A stretch of 64,000 nt of DNA from Pinus tabuliformis (lineage: Eukaryota > Streptophyta > Pinopsida > Pinales > Pinaceae), in NCBI GenBank assembly GCA_031772625.1, contig CM062812.1:730272300-730336299 (forward strand), read 5' to 3'. Every line of letters starts with the position of its first letter. Position 1 is the stretch's first letter. This document shows positions 52,901 through 63,518 of this stretch, piece by piece. The translations under genes and the position numbers were made by a program. The notes below the pieces were generated by a model. It made no database searches and had not been told where the DNA came from. It saw only the letters and a program-made list of their open reading frames with translations.

Positions 52901-54990
52901 AAACATTACATTCACATTTACATTTACGTGTTTACATTTTTATGTGAGATGTATCCCCATACTGGTCTGTAGAGTGTTTCTCAGTGCAACAAGAAGCTTC
53001 CAAGCATATGAAAGAGAAGAAGATTTTAATTTTTTCACCTAGGGGAAAGAGAAGAAGTTTATAGAAGCCCTTAGTGCTCATCCACTGCATAATCCTTCAC
53101 TTTATTTTCCACTATCCCATGAACCATCAACAAAATCTGACCCTCCAGCTTTATTTTCACATATCACCATAAAAAAAAAAAGCTCTATAACCACCACCAG
53201 TAGTCTCACCATAACTTATTAATATTTTTTTAATCCATAACCAATGGAAATTATGAACCTAAGGATCTTATATTATTTCTACAAGAAAACAAATAGTCGT
53301 GTAATAGCTTGCATAAGCCCTACAACCCCAAATTTGCAGCACTATTTCACGAGGCTTTAAAGATCACCATACTTTAGAATCTCAGAAGCGAGACTTGAGT
53401 AGCTACATGAGACTTGTGCATTTGTATAGGACATTAATAAACAAGGAATAGAAACACTAGGGTAGCTATAATAGCAACATCCTAATAACCTAGACCAGAT
53501 AAATTTGCATCAAGAAAGAAGACTACAAGAATAGCTCCAAAGGCAATAAAAAAGATGAAGCTCCCAAAATTATAGCGTTAGGTCCCCAAAGTCACACTAC
53601 TCTATAGTGTAATGTAGATCCTGGGAACATCTAAGTGTGTTCTTATTTTACTACTACGTTTAATATATTCTATGTAAACCAGCGTATATGGCCATCTATT
53701 GTTATCAAATATTGCTTAATTTGTTTTCATATCCCTTAGCTTTAATGTTCTAGTTCATTGGCTCTTGGCCTAAAAGTTGGTCAAAAAGGTGTAGATGACT
53801 AAAAAAATAAATCAAATAAGACCATATATTTATATCGTTCTTGTAAATAGACTATTGTAAAGTGACTATATAATTAAGTTTCAAACTTAGTTATTGTTAG
53901 AAATTCTAAAATGAAGTTCAATGTTCATGTACTTTATTTTCTCCTATCAACTGTCACTAAGAAAGTAAAGTAACATGCATAATTCATCACATCAATTGAA
54001 TTAATTTCAAAATAATTGGTTATGTAGATATTTTCTTGTGTCTAATGCAAATAATTGGTTCAAAATAGAATTGATATTGCAATAACCGTGAAAATTGACT
54101 CATTACTCACATTAAATATTCATAATGTGTTTTTTCAATGAAATTACCAAAATTATACATGAATAATATTCAAATTCAATTATGATTTGTTTTAAAGTAG
54201 AAATTTGTTTGCGAATCAAGGTTAATGGAAAATTTAGGAGACATTAAATGTATTTTGTTGGGTTTCATTCCAATTGATCCTATGTTAGAGGATTCATAAC
54301 CCTTGGGTTTGACATGAAGAGTTTAAAATATGGAAGGTGAATTAAAAATGAACATATTCTAACCAATTTATAGGAAAAATTAGGAATTCCTTTAAATGAG
54401 TCAAAGAATCATGGGTAGCTAAGCAATAAATAATTCAAACACTAGAATACACAAAATTTTGAAATTTTCCATTTCTTGTAAATCTCTTGTAAAAAAAATC
54501 AAAGTAAAGATACTCTTAAAAAAAATTGATATAATTTTCAAAAATGAAATAAGCCATCATACTAATGCCATAATTTATTTTTCTAAAACAATTCCATACA
54601 ATTCACATAAAAGATCAAGTTTACAACTCAAATTTCCATGAAAATTGGATAAAACTATATTCATATTTAGCAAACTTCAAAATATAAAATGGGTATGAGA
54701 AACTACATGATAGGAGGGGAAAAAAAACCCAAGAGTTACGACATAATTATTCCTTAGAATATTTTCAAGACCTCCTATTCCTTAGAAAACATTTGGCAAA
54801 GTTTCCCTACAACCCAAGATTTCTCCCCTCAAAATTTACAAAAATGAGGCCTATATATAGGAAGTCAAGAACTAAGATGCCATCTTAAACTACTAGTTTT
54901 GTTTCAAAAACCATCAAGATTTCTTACAAAATTCCTAGTTGTACTCTAACTAACTTCTTCTAGAAGTTTCTTCAAGGATCTACTAGTTGT
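52901..54990. other. Unclassified AT-rich DNA
   Basis: No reading frame, repeat or RNA that I can support on either strand. Confidence 0.4.
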
Positions 54991-54999
54991 AGAGTAGTT

Positions 55000-56883
55000 C
55001 CCTTCATATTTGGCTTTAATAACTCCTTGTCCCTCTCGTGGCTATGCATTTGACCTTCTATCTCCTTAAAGGGAACTACCTAGGTTGGGGACACCTATGG
55101 GTGTGTTGCCAAAAGTTCCATCTGAGGTATCGATGGTTCCATTACTCTTGTCGATTATGACACTAACTAGTGAAGTCACACGTACTGTTGTACTTATTTT
55201 CACAGTTGGGGCCTCTAGCTCGAGATTGCCTCTATTGAAGTCTCCTTTGACTCTAATATCAATTACCTTAAGATGATTGATATATATTATCTAGTATACT
55301 TTTCCATTCGCTACCTACCAGAATGCCATATGATTGTGTGTCTTCTATTGCACCTTCCATGTTCATGGCAGGTTGATAGTCCACCCTCCCTTGCTCTATT
55401 AAGCGGCCCTTTATGATGCACAAATGTTCAAAATGTTATTTATATAGGTTCACAATACTCCTCTCTTGTGTTGTATGGTTCTCCTCCTCAAAATCCTTTT
55501 GATTCTCCTTAATTACTTTTAAGCTATTTATAAAAGGTTCATTGGGGTACAAGTTTCCATGTTCATCGAATAATAGCGGGAAATTATTCTTGGAAAACTC
55601 CTCACACTTACTTTTAAACTCTTGGATTTATTTAATCATGTTGTCTATATTCTCTTCTACTTGTGTTACCAACTCATGCTTCATTTTCAGTTTATTAGCC
55701 TCGACTACCAAACTCGAGCAATCGAGGTTCACCTTTGTGACTAGTTCTTCATTCATATGATTGAGAAAATATATTACTATTGTGGATTTGCATGAGTTAT
55801 TCCTAGTGTTTCACTTGAGCATATCTATTTCTCTATGGGCCACCTTGACAATTTTAATCTTCTCTTGCATCAACTATATATGCCCATAATTCTTATTTAC
55901 CAGCCTTATGATCTTTTCCCAAATGATTTTCTTGGTTGTTTTGAAGGAGGGTTTGTTAGATTTTTCTCTCTGTATAATAACTACCTAAATTCTATTTTTT
56001 TGATAGGTTACATTGCTTGGTGGAATTCTGCCTCATCTGTTTCTACCATCAGTCTCAGATTCATAAGTCAATATCATTACTCTTTTAAATTCTCCAACCT
56101 GGTCAAGGAATCTATCTACCCAACTAAAGTACTAATGATTTTTTCAATTTGACTTCCAACATGGGCGAACCCTAGGTATTGATGTTTTCATCGAGGCAAC
56201 ACCATTCTTCATTCCTTCACATTGCATATGAATGACTCTTTATGGATGAAGAGGCCATTTTCAACAGAACTAGAGATAGAATTAGGGTCTTCAATATGGG
56301 GAAATGACAGGATCCACATGTTACAAGATAGGCAAGGACAAATTGGTGGTAGGGCTTTCCAAACTTGGAGCCTATAATGATGTCTCTAGGTTAAATGATG
56401 GGATTACGGTTTTTGTTTCCTAGTGTTTCTCTTGACCATATCTATTTCTCTATGGGCCACCTTGACAATTTTAATCTTCTCTTGCATCAACTATAGATGC
56501 CCATAATGCTTATTTACTAGCCTTATGATCTTTTACCAAATGATTTTCTTGGCTATTTTGAAGGAGGGTTTGTTGGATTTTTCTCTCCGTATAAGAACTA
56601 CCTACATTTCTAATTTTTGGATAGGTTACATTGCTTGGTGGAATTCTACCTCATCTGTTTCTACCATCAGTATTAGATTCATAAGTCAATATCATGGCTC
56701 TTTTGCATCCTCCAACATGGTCATGGAATCTATCTACTCAGCTAAAGTACTAATGATTTTTTCAGTTTGACTTCCAACGTGGGTGAACCCTAGGTACTGA
56801 TGTTTTCATCGGGGCAACACCATCCTTCATTTCTTCACATTGCATATGAATGAATCTTTATGGATGAAGAGGCCAGTTTCAAT
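55000..56883 (-). pseudogene. Decayed coiled-coil ORF remnant
   Basis: The minus strand near 55780-55540 reads NHMNEELVTKVNLDCSSLVV, then NKLKMKHELVTQVEENIDNM and CEEFSKNNFPLLFDEHGNLY. Leftward (55530-55330) come NSLKVIKENQKDFEEENHTT and YQPAMNMEGAIEDTQSYGIL. Rightward, VGSQIEKIISTLVG and ETDEAEFHQAM appear in the duplicated part. Helical, charged, no fold recognised; it resembles the coiled-coil part of the ORF at 4732-8351 in style. Breaks are many, and a host gene is unlikely. Confidence 0.38.
55801..56266. repeat. Tandem duplication copy 1 (466 bp)
   Basis: Aligns with 56418-56884, period about 617 bases, roughly 90% identical by eye. The copy begins TCCTAGTGTTTCACTTGAGC and ends GAAGAGGCCATTTTCAA. 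Confidence 0.85.
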
Positions 56884-56884
56884 G
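56418..56884. repeat. Tandem duplication copy 2 (467 bp)
   Basis: Right copy; its end coincides with the edge of the chromovirus LTR at 56883. Confidence 0.85.
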
Positions 56885-57211
56885 GAAGCCAACTCACAAG
56901 AAAATAGAAAAGATAGATCAATGCCTTAGAAATAAGCCTCTTTCAAGGGGCAACCTCCTTTACATTACACAAATGAACAATTTTTAGATGATTCAAATGA
57001 AAAAACCTACTTTCTATATATAGGAGTCTAAGCGGTCAAAATATAACGAAGCTGACCTAACAATAATAATATAAAGGCACAAAAATAACAATAGAGGGAT
57101 TCTATGGGGCACAATAATAACAATATGGGGACAATAGGGGCACAACAATATTAATAAGGGATACAACTATAATAGTAATGGGGGAATCACTAGTATTGTG
57201 GGGACCTAACA
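56883..57211 (-). repeat. 3' LTR of third chromovirus copy
   Basis: Aligns with 43882-44214 from its CACTC/CAACTCAC part onward; the outer 10 bases are changed. Confidence 0.82.
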
Positions 57212-57224
57212 TGCCCCTCTCCTT

Positions 57225-57720
57225 CAAAAAACTGTTGTCCTCAACACTTGAGTAGTTCTAGATGATTCTGTATAAAATTCTCATCCTCCCATGTGGAATC
57301 TTCAGCGGATAAGTTCTTCCACTTGATGAGATACTTCAAAATTGATCGATTTCGTAGCTGGTGAGTTCTTGTTTCTCTGAATCCTTCTGGTTCCAATATA
57401 ATTTTTCCTTCCTCATCAAGTTCTTGCAATATTGTTTAAACTGGGAGTGTGTCACCTATAACCTTCTTTAAACATGAATCATGGAAAACTGGGTGCACTC
57501 GAGAAGCTGCTGGAAGCTCCAATTTGTATGCCATAGCACCAATCTTTTGCAACACCATGTACAAAGCATAATACTTTGGTGATAATCTATTATCTTTCTT
57601 AGCTTGCTTGATGGACATTTGTTTATATGGTTGTAGCCGTAGGAATACTCAGTCACCTACATCAAAACTTCTTTCGTTGCGATGTTGATATGCCTATTGT
57701 TTCATTCTATTCTGCGCCAA
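57225..57720 (-). pseudogene. Integrase C-terminus and chromodomain, third copy
   Basis: Reads SPKYYALYMVLQKIGAMAYK, HPVFHDSCLKKVIGDT, then EEGKIILEPEGFRETRTHQL and SILKYLIKWKNLSAEDSTWE. Same module as 44228-44726. Confidence 0.82.
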
Positions 57721-57756
57721 CACGAGGTTATCCTTTAAGAGCTGCAGAAGTTATTG

Positions 57757-57894
57757 TTTTGAGGCTTTTGCGATCAGTGCTTTGTGTGTAGTTATCTTCC
57801 AGAGTTCTCGCATCCATGATTGTTTGAATCGACATTTCGAGCCATCCATTGTGGCTCATCATCAGGATAGATCAGTAGCTGGATTAGGGAACTT
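57757..57894 (-). mobile_element. 138-bp insertion with hammerhead-ribozyme-like core (possible Penelope-like fragment)
   Basis: The chromovirus relative lacks this stretch. It is flanked by a perfect 7-bp direct repeat, GTTATTG (57750-57756 and 57895-57901). On the minus strand the insert begins AAGTTCCC and ends CCTCAAAA. Near its start it reads CTGATGA, then TGAGCC, a 9-base loop, GGCTC, and GAAATGTC: the layout CUGAUGA - stem II (GAGCC/GGCUC) - GAAA of a hammerhead. One extra U lies between CUGAUGA and the stem, and I could not show stems I and III. Penelope-like elements of plants and animals are known to carry hammerheads; that identity is inferred. Confidence 0.5.
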
Positions 57895-57904
57895 GTTATT
57901 GATG

Positions 57905-58440
57905 CTTGATGTGATGTTCCACTACTTGAACCTTACAATTATCTCTTAAATATGATGTGATGGATGGTGGCTAATATCCATAAAGTGCTATAAATGGTGT
58001 AATTTTTGTTGCAGTATGGAAGGAAGTGTTATACCACCATTTAGTAAGAGGCAACCATTTGAACCATTATGTCTATTTATCAGATACAAAGCAACAAAGT
58101 TATCCTTTAAAACATTTGTTTACTATCTCTGTTTGCCCATCAGATTGTGGATGATAAGATGAGCTATGAGCTAACTGAGTACCAGGACAAGAAAATACTT
58201 ATGTCCAAAAATTTCCAGTGAAAATGGGATTTATGTCACTTACAATAATCTTTGGGTTTCCATGTAGCTTTTGAATTGTTTCCATAAATGCAGTAGAAAC
58301 TGTACTGGCTTTAAATGGATGTGATAATGCACAAAAGTGTGCATACTTGGTAAGTCTATCAACTACCACCATGATGACACTCTTTCCTTTAGACTTGGGT
58401 AAACTTGTGATAAAATCCATTGAAACCTCCCCCCAACGTT
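57905..58440 (-). pseudogene. Integrase core, third copy
   Basis: Reads MDFITSLPKSKGKSVIMVVV, DRLTKYAHFCALSHPFKAST and NPKIIVSDINPIFTGNFW, almost the same as in 44745-46022. Fossil. Confidence 0.82.
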
Positions 58441-58449
58441 GGCTTGGAA

Positions 58450-59383
58450 TGGATAAGGTTGTAATAGGCCTGGGCTCTTAATTGTTTCAATTTTACTTTT
58501 TTGAAAAACCAAACATTCCGCTACAAACTTTTGAATATCCAATTTAAGGCCATCGCAAAAAAATTCCGTCTTCCCTGTGGTAAGTTTTTAAAAATCCTAA
58601 GAGCCCTCCTAAGGGAGAAGTGTGCAATTCCATAAGAATCTTTTCTTTGAGTTCGGAATTTTTACAAAGGTATAAGCGATCTTTGTACCATAATGAATCA
58701 TTTTTCTAGCTAAATGTATCAAATGTACTAGAATCTTCTTGTAATTTTTTAATACGTACCCATACTTATTTGTCATTCTTCCATACCTTCCTTGCTTCGT
58801 TTATCCAATCTGGTTGGATAATGGAAATGCCACACAACAATGTTTCCACATCCTCATCCTTTCTTGAGAGTGCATCTGCCACAACATTTTGCTTCCCTTT
58901 TTTGTAGATGATTTCAAAGTCATAAACCAACATCTTTGTGACCCATTTTTGTTTCTCTTCAAAGGGTAATATTTGTTCTAAAAATTATTTAAGGCTATCA
59001 TGATCCGTTTTTACCCTGAAGTGCCTTCCCATTAGGTAGGGTCGCCATTTCTTAAGTTCATGTAGTATTGCCAACATTTCATTCTCATAAATAGCTTTGT
59101 GTAAATACTTTCCCTTGATTGGATGACTTTTGAAAGCAATGGGTCTTTCATCTTGCATTAAAACAACGCCAATTCCATTTCTTGAAGAATCACATTCCAC
59201 AATAAAGGATTTTGTGATGTTCGGTGTAGCTACGACCGGTGCTTGAAACATTGTCTCTTTAAGATGTTCGAAGGCCTTTGTCTCTTCTAGAGTCCATGAA
59301 GATGAATCTTTCTTAAATAATGTTGTTAGAGGTGCTACTATTCTCCCATAATTCTTCAAAAACTTGTGATAATACCCTGTCAA
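58450..59383 (-). pseudogene. Integrase zinc region, RNase H and polymerase end, third copy
   Basis: From right: GYYHKFLKNYGRIVAPLTTL, LFKKDSSSWTLEETKAFEHL, VECDSSRNGIGVVLMQDERP, IYENEMLAILHELKKWRPYL and HDSLK (59383-58985), the connection and RNase H. Then the decayed HHCC region (about 58800-58460). Same order as the complete copy. Confidence 0.82.
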
Positions 59384-59922
59384 CCCGAGAAATCCTCGAA
59401 GATGCTTTATGGATGTGGGGATTTTCCATTACTTAATGGATTTAATTTTTCTAGGGTCTACCTTAACACCTTCATGAGATACAATATGACCTAGATATTC
59501 CACCTCTTGTACTCCAAAGAAACATTTGGAGCTTTTTGCATATAATTTTTTCTCCTCCAATAGTTGTAACACCCTGTCAACAAGTTCAACATGATCCTTC
59601 GAAGACTTGTTGTAGATTAGTATATCATCAAAAATACTAACACAAATTTTCTAAGGAAGGGTTTCAAAATGGAATTCATCAAACCTTGAAATGTACAAGG
59701 TGCATTGGTAAGGCCAAAAGGCATGACAAAAAAATCATAATGACCCTCATCAGTTCTAAATGTTGTTTTCGAAATGTCTCGAGTCTTCATTTTGATTTGA
59801 TGATATCTTGAATGAAGATCCAACTTGGTGAAGTTAATTGATCCATGCAATTCATCCCATAATTCATCAATTACAGGAACGGGAAATTTATATTTAATAT
59901 TGAGCTTGTTGAGCTCCCTATA
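59384..59922 (-). pseudogene. Reverse transcriptase palm region, third copy
   Basis: Reads [40 protein letters not shown] and [14 protein letters not shown]. The N-terminal part is cut off by the copia insertion at 59923. Confidence 0.82.
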
Positions 59923-61469
59923 TGTTGGAAATAATACTGAGAGGGGGGGTGAATCAATATTATCTAATCAATATAACTTTTTCATTTCCAAATTCAGTTT
60001 CATATACACTACTTCAGTTAAGGAAAACCGCGTGTATACGCAACTATGTGTAATGCAACAAGCGTATATCTAGTAAAATTATAACATAGTTAGTTGCTTC
60101 TTAATGAGTGCATCAGAACATTATTAACCATATGAAAAGTAAACAGGAGCATTAAAGCATAAAAAATCACAACACACTTGAACACCAAGATGTAAGGTGG
60201 AAACCTAATGTGGGTGAAAACCACCTGCTGCAATTCGTCTCTATCTTCTTTTAATTAGAAACTTCTTTTTACAATGATTTTATATTGGTGCAGTCTTATA
60301 CTAGTACGCAGGCTGCTACCTGTAGAAGGCTACAACCTTCTCTTGTTCTCTAGCTTCTCCTGGAAGGGAGCTACAACCCCCTTAGCTCTTGTACTAGCTG
60401 AGGTACTAGTACATAGGTGCTGACCTATAGAATGCTACAACCTTCTCTTTTCTTCCAGGGACCACGTTTCATAAATTTTCAAACTGGATCCATGAATAAC
60501 ATCAATCAAATATCAACTATATCTGCGTCAACCAATCTCTTTTGCACCAAACAAACTGAGTCAAATAATCACTTCTCTGAATGTTGTACCCAAAAAAACA
60601 ATAACAGTAACAAAACACCAATTCTGAACCAAAAACCCTGCAGCAATAAACAAAAGTAGCTAAAACATATTTTAAAAGACGTACGCTACTTCAATGTGTA
60701 CAACTTGCTTGCACATGCATATGAATTAAGTCCAACCAGCGTATACGTCATTTTTACTTACTGAACTAGCGTGTATACGCACCTCTGATGCGCTGAACCT
60801 GTGTACAGATCTATAAAAGATAGTTCACTCTTTCAAATATTCATACATCAGTTATACCCAGATTATCATATTTATAGATCAATTCATGCGCCAGATATAA
60901 AAGATCAAAACCACACAAAGATACTATTATTCAAGTCTTGAGTTTTGACCCATCAATAGAACTTGTCCATCTTCTTGCACTCAGGTTCCTCCTTCATTCA
61001 GATTTAGCTATACACCATAAACCAATCACCTATATTCCAGATATTGCTCTTCATAAGATATTCAATGATTCAGTCAAACCCTTTGCCAAATGATCTCCTC
61101 CTTTTTATAGTCTCAGGCCTTACTCAAACCATGGACCAAAACCATAGAGAACTAATACTAGGGACCCAAAACCTCAGTTCACTACTTCGGACACAATACC
61201 AATGTCCAAAACCATAGGTCCAAATACCATGGTCCTAAGAATAATCTTTCCCACATGTGCATGCTTTTCTGTGCATGAAAGTGTGTGCATACGCAGACGA
61301 GACTTTTGATTGGCAATCTCGCATGTATATGTGACTTCGTCAAAGGAAACTTGTGTATACCTCTTTTTCTTTCATACTGAGAGCCTGAACAGTGATCTGT
61401 CATCTGAGTGAGTTGCCATCAACGACAACACTTGTGCCATAGTGCCAAACCTGTGTCATAATGCCAACA
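59923..61469 (-). repeat. 3' LTR of SIRE-like copia element (1,547 bp)
   Basis: Plus-strand ends TGTTGGAAATAATACTGAGA and …ATGCCAACA, an inverted TGTTGGCAT/TGTTGGAA pair. Contains several copies of a GTATACGC-type word. The open stretch 60417-60659 has no protein resemblance. Confidence 0.85.
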
Positions 61470-61483
61470 ATCTCCCCCTTTGG
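61470..61483 (-). promoter_or_regulatory. Polypurine tract next to the 3' LTR
   Basis: Minus strand CCAAAGGGGGAGAT directly before TGTTGGCATT. Confidence 0.8.
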
Positions 61484-62258
61484 ACTTGATGGAAACCCCA
61501 AATCATTCAAAGTCATTCTCCCCCTTTGACATCAAGGGCAGAGGGTTATGCTCCCCCTGAGGACATGCTGAAATCTCTACTCTACTGTGTTGTCCATGCT
61601 CCCTCTGACTGCAGGCAAGGTCTGCAGAAAAATGATCTATAAGAAAGACCATGACTTTATACATAATAAGCGACCTTCCTATCACCAGAGACTCATACAT
61701 ACATACATCTTCCAACCAAGTGGGGATATACCACTATTGACTCATCCACCCAACCAAGTGGGGATACACCAAAATTTTACACAAGATAAAACACGAACAT
61801 TACATCAACCATCCCAGGCATAGTGGGGAAATCAAACAAGGTTGTTGCATGATCTTGATAAGAAAAGAAATACATGACATAGAGACGAAATATTTATAAC
61901 TAGACTATGATAGTTATCAATATCTATTATTAGCAGCATTTGTCAATCATCATTCAGACCAGCAACCATGTTCTCCTTCTACACGTGTTCCCCCTGAAAC
62001 AAAAACACTGTGATCTTGAACTAATATCTTCTTGGATAATGCCAACACTGCATTATTAGAAGAATATATATGCTCCCCCTGAACCTATGCCAGATGGTCT
62101 TTGTCAGACCTATATCAGGCTCCTTTAATCCTGAGTCTGGCCCACTGTTTGTCTTCAAACCAACATATACGCGACTGTACCCCCATAAGCTGGCGTATGT
62201 ACGCGGATCCTTCTCATGAAACTCGCGTACACCCACTTTTCTCTAAAACTGACAAGAT
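61484..62258 (-). other. 3' leader of SIRE-like element with further purine tracts
   Basis: Non-coding between pol and LTR. Further purine-tract-like motifs on the minus strand: TCAAAGGGGGAGAA (61516), TCAGGGGGAGCA (61549), TTTCAGGGGGAACAC (61986) and TTCAGGGGGAGCAT (62070). SIRE-type elements are known for extra tracts and a long region here. No envelope-like frame can be read. Confidence 0.65.
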
Positions 62259-63518
62259 TCAACAGCAAGACGATGCATCTACTACTCCCAGCTTCTGTCT
62301 GAGGTATTCAAATGTTTCCTTGGGTAGTGGTTTGGTGAGTATATGAACAACTTGATCCTTGGAGGGAACATACTCTAATTTGACCTTTTGTTCAAGCACT
62401 TGTTCCAGGAGAAAATGATATTTGATAGGTATGTGCTTGGTCTTTGAATGCATGACGAGATTCTTTGAAATATTGGTTGCACTTGTATTATCACAAAAAA
62501 TGGAGATAGGTGGAGTACAAGTGATTTGCATGTCTTGCAATGTTTGCATCATCCAAAGGAGTTGTGTGCAACAAGATGCAGCAGCTACATATTTTGCTTC
62601 AGCTGTAGATAATGCAATTGAACTCTGTTTCTTGTTGAACCAAGATGCTAATCTAGGACCCATGAAGAATACACCAGCACTAGTGCTTTTTCTGTCATCC
62701 ATGCTTCCTACCCAATCTGCATTTGTATATGCATGAAGTGTGAGATCTGTACTTCTAGGATACCATAAGCCATAGTTTTGAGTTCCTTGAAGATACTTGA
62801 AAATTCTCCTAACAGCCTGAAGATGAGTTTCCTTTGGATTTTCCTGAAACCTTCCAACTATTCCCACGGCATGCATGATGTCTGGTCGGGTACCTGTTAG
62901 ATAGAGAAGACTACCAATCATGGATCTATAGGTTGGTTGATGCATTGCTACTGATTCATCATTTGCGCTGAGGCTGCATCCTCTTATCATAGGGGTACAT
63001 ACTGGTTTCGAATCCTCCATCCCATATTTCTTCAAGATCTGCTTGAGATACTTGGTTTGTGATAGAAAAATACCGTCTTTGTTTTGATGGACTTGTAAAC
63101 CAAGAAAATATGTGAGCTCACCAAGCAGGGACATTTCAAATTCTTTTTGCATCACCAAGGCAAAGTTTTGACTCATGTCTTCTTCATTGCTAACAAAGAT
63201 GATATCATCAACATATAAAACAAGTATTAGCAACTTATCATTGTTAATTTTTATATATAGATTGCTATCTATTGATCCTTTTGTAAAACCTTGTTGATGA
63301 AGATACTTATCCAAATGATAATACCAAGCCCTTGGAGCCTGTTTAAGGCCATAGAAAGCCTTTTTGAGTCTACATACAAGTTTTGGATCATTTCCAAGGA
63401 TGAACCCATCTGGTTGCTCAATATACACTTCTTCATCCAAGTCTCCGTTTAGAAAAGCAGACTTCATGTCCATTTGAAATACTTTGAACTTCTGAAAGCT
63501 AGAAAGAGCAAGGAGCAT
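62259..63518 (-). CDS. Copia reverse transcriptase and RNase H (SIRE type)
   Basis: A 419-residue open stretch ending in DASSCC. Polymerase blocks: FKVFQMDMKSAFLNGDLDEE, VCRLKKAFYGLKQAPRAWYY, LLILVLYVDDIIFVSNEEDM (YVDD catalytic pair), FEMSLLGELTYFLGLQVHQN, SLLYLTGTRPDIMHAVGIVG. RNase H: AYTNADWVGSMDDRKSTSAG, SIALSTAEAKYVAAASCCTQ and KTKHIPIKYHFLLEQVLEQK. The frame continues at 63519-64000 with the polymerase N-terminus (GTKWIFKNKLNENGD, IDFEETFAPIARLEAIR). Integrase and gag lie beyond the window. This is the best kept copia polymerase here. Confidence 0.92.
   Translation of the reverse strand: MLLALSSFQKFKVFQMDMKSAFLNGDLDEEVYIEQPDGFILGNDPKLVCRLKKAFYGLKQAPRAWYYHLDKYLHQQGFTKGSIDSNLYIKINNDKLLILVLYVDDIIFVSNEEDMSQNFALVMQKEFEMSLLGELTYFLGLQVHQNKDGIFLSQTKYLKQILKKYGMEDSKPVCTPMIRGCSLSANDESVAMHQPTYRSMIGSLLYLTGTRPDIMHAVGIVGRFQENPKETHLQAVRRIFKYLQGTQNYGLWYPRSTDLTLHAYTNADWVGSMDDRKSTSAGVFFMGPRLASWFNKKQSSIALSTAEAKYVAAASCCTQLLWMMQTLQDMQITCTPPISIFCDNTSATNISKNLVMHSKTKHIPIKYHFLLEQVLEQKVKLEYVPSKDQVVHILTKPLPKETFEYLRQKLGVVDASSCC

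Larger units (their letters stand above)
56883..59922 (-). mobile_element. Third copy of the compact chromovirus, 3' half
   Basis: 3' LTR 56883-57211, purine tract 57212-57224, chromodomain and integrase C-terminus (57241-57700), integrase core (about 57905-58440), RNase H (59380-58985), polymerase (59850-59383). At 59922 it is cut by the SIRE-like copia element; its 5' half is not in the window. Pieces align closely with 43882-46827. Broken in more places than the copy at 43882-49781. Confidence 0.88.

Noticed and set aside
61503-61823. Envelope-like or extra protein in the SIRE-type 3' leader
   Set aside because: Short open stretches on both strands without membrane segments or known motifs.
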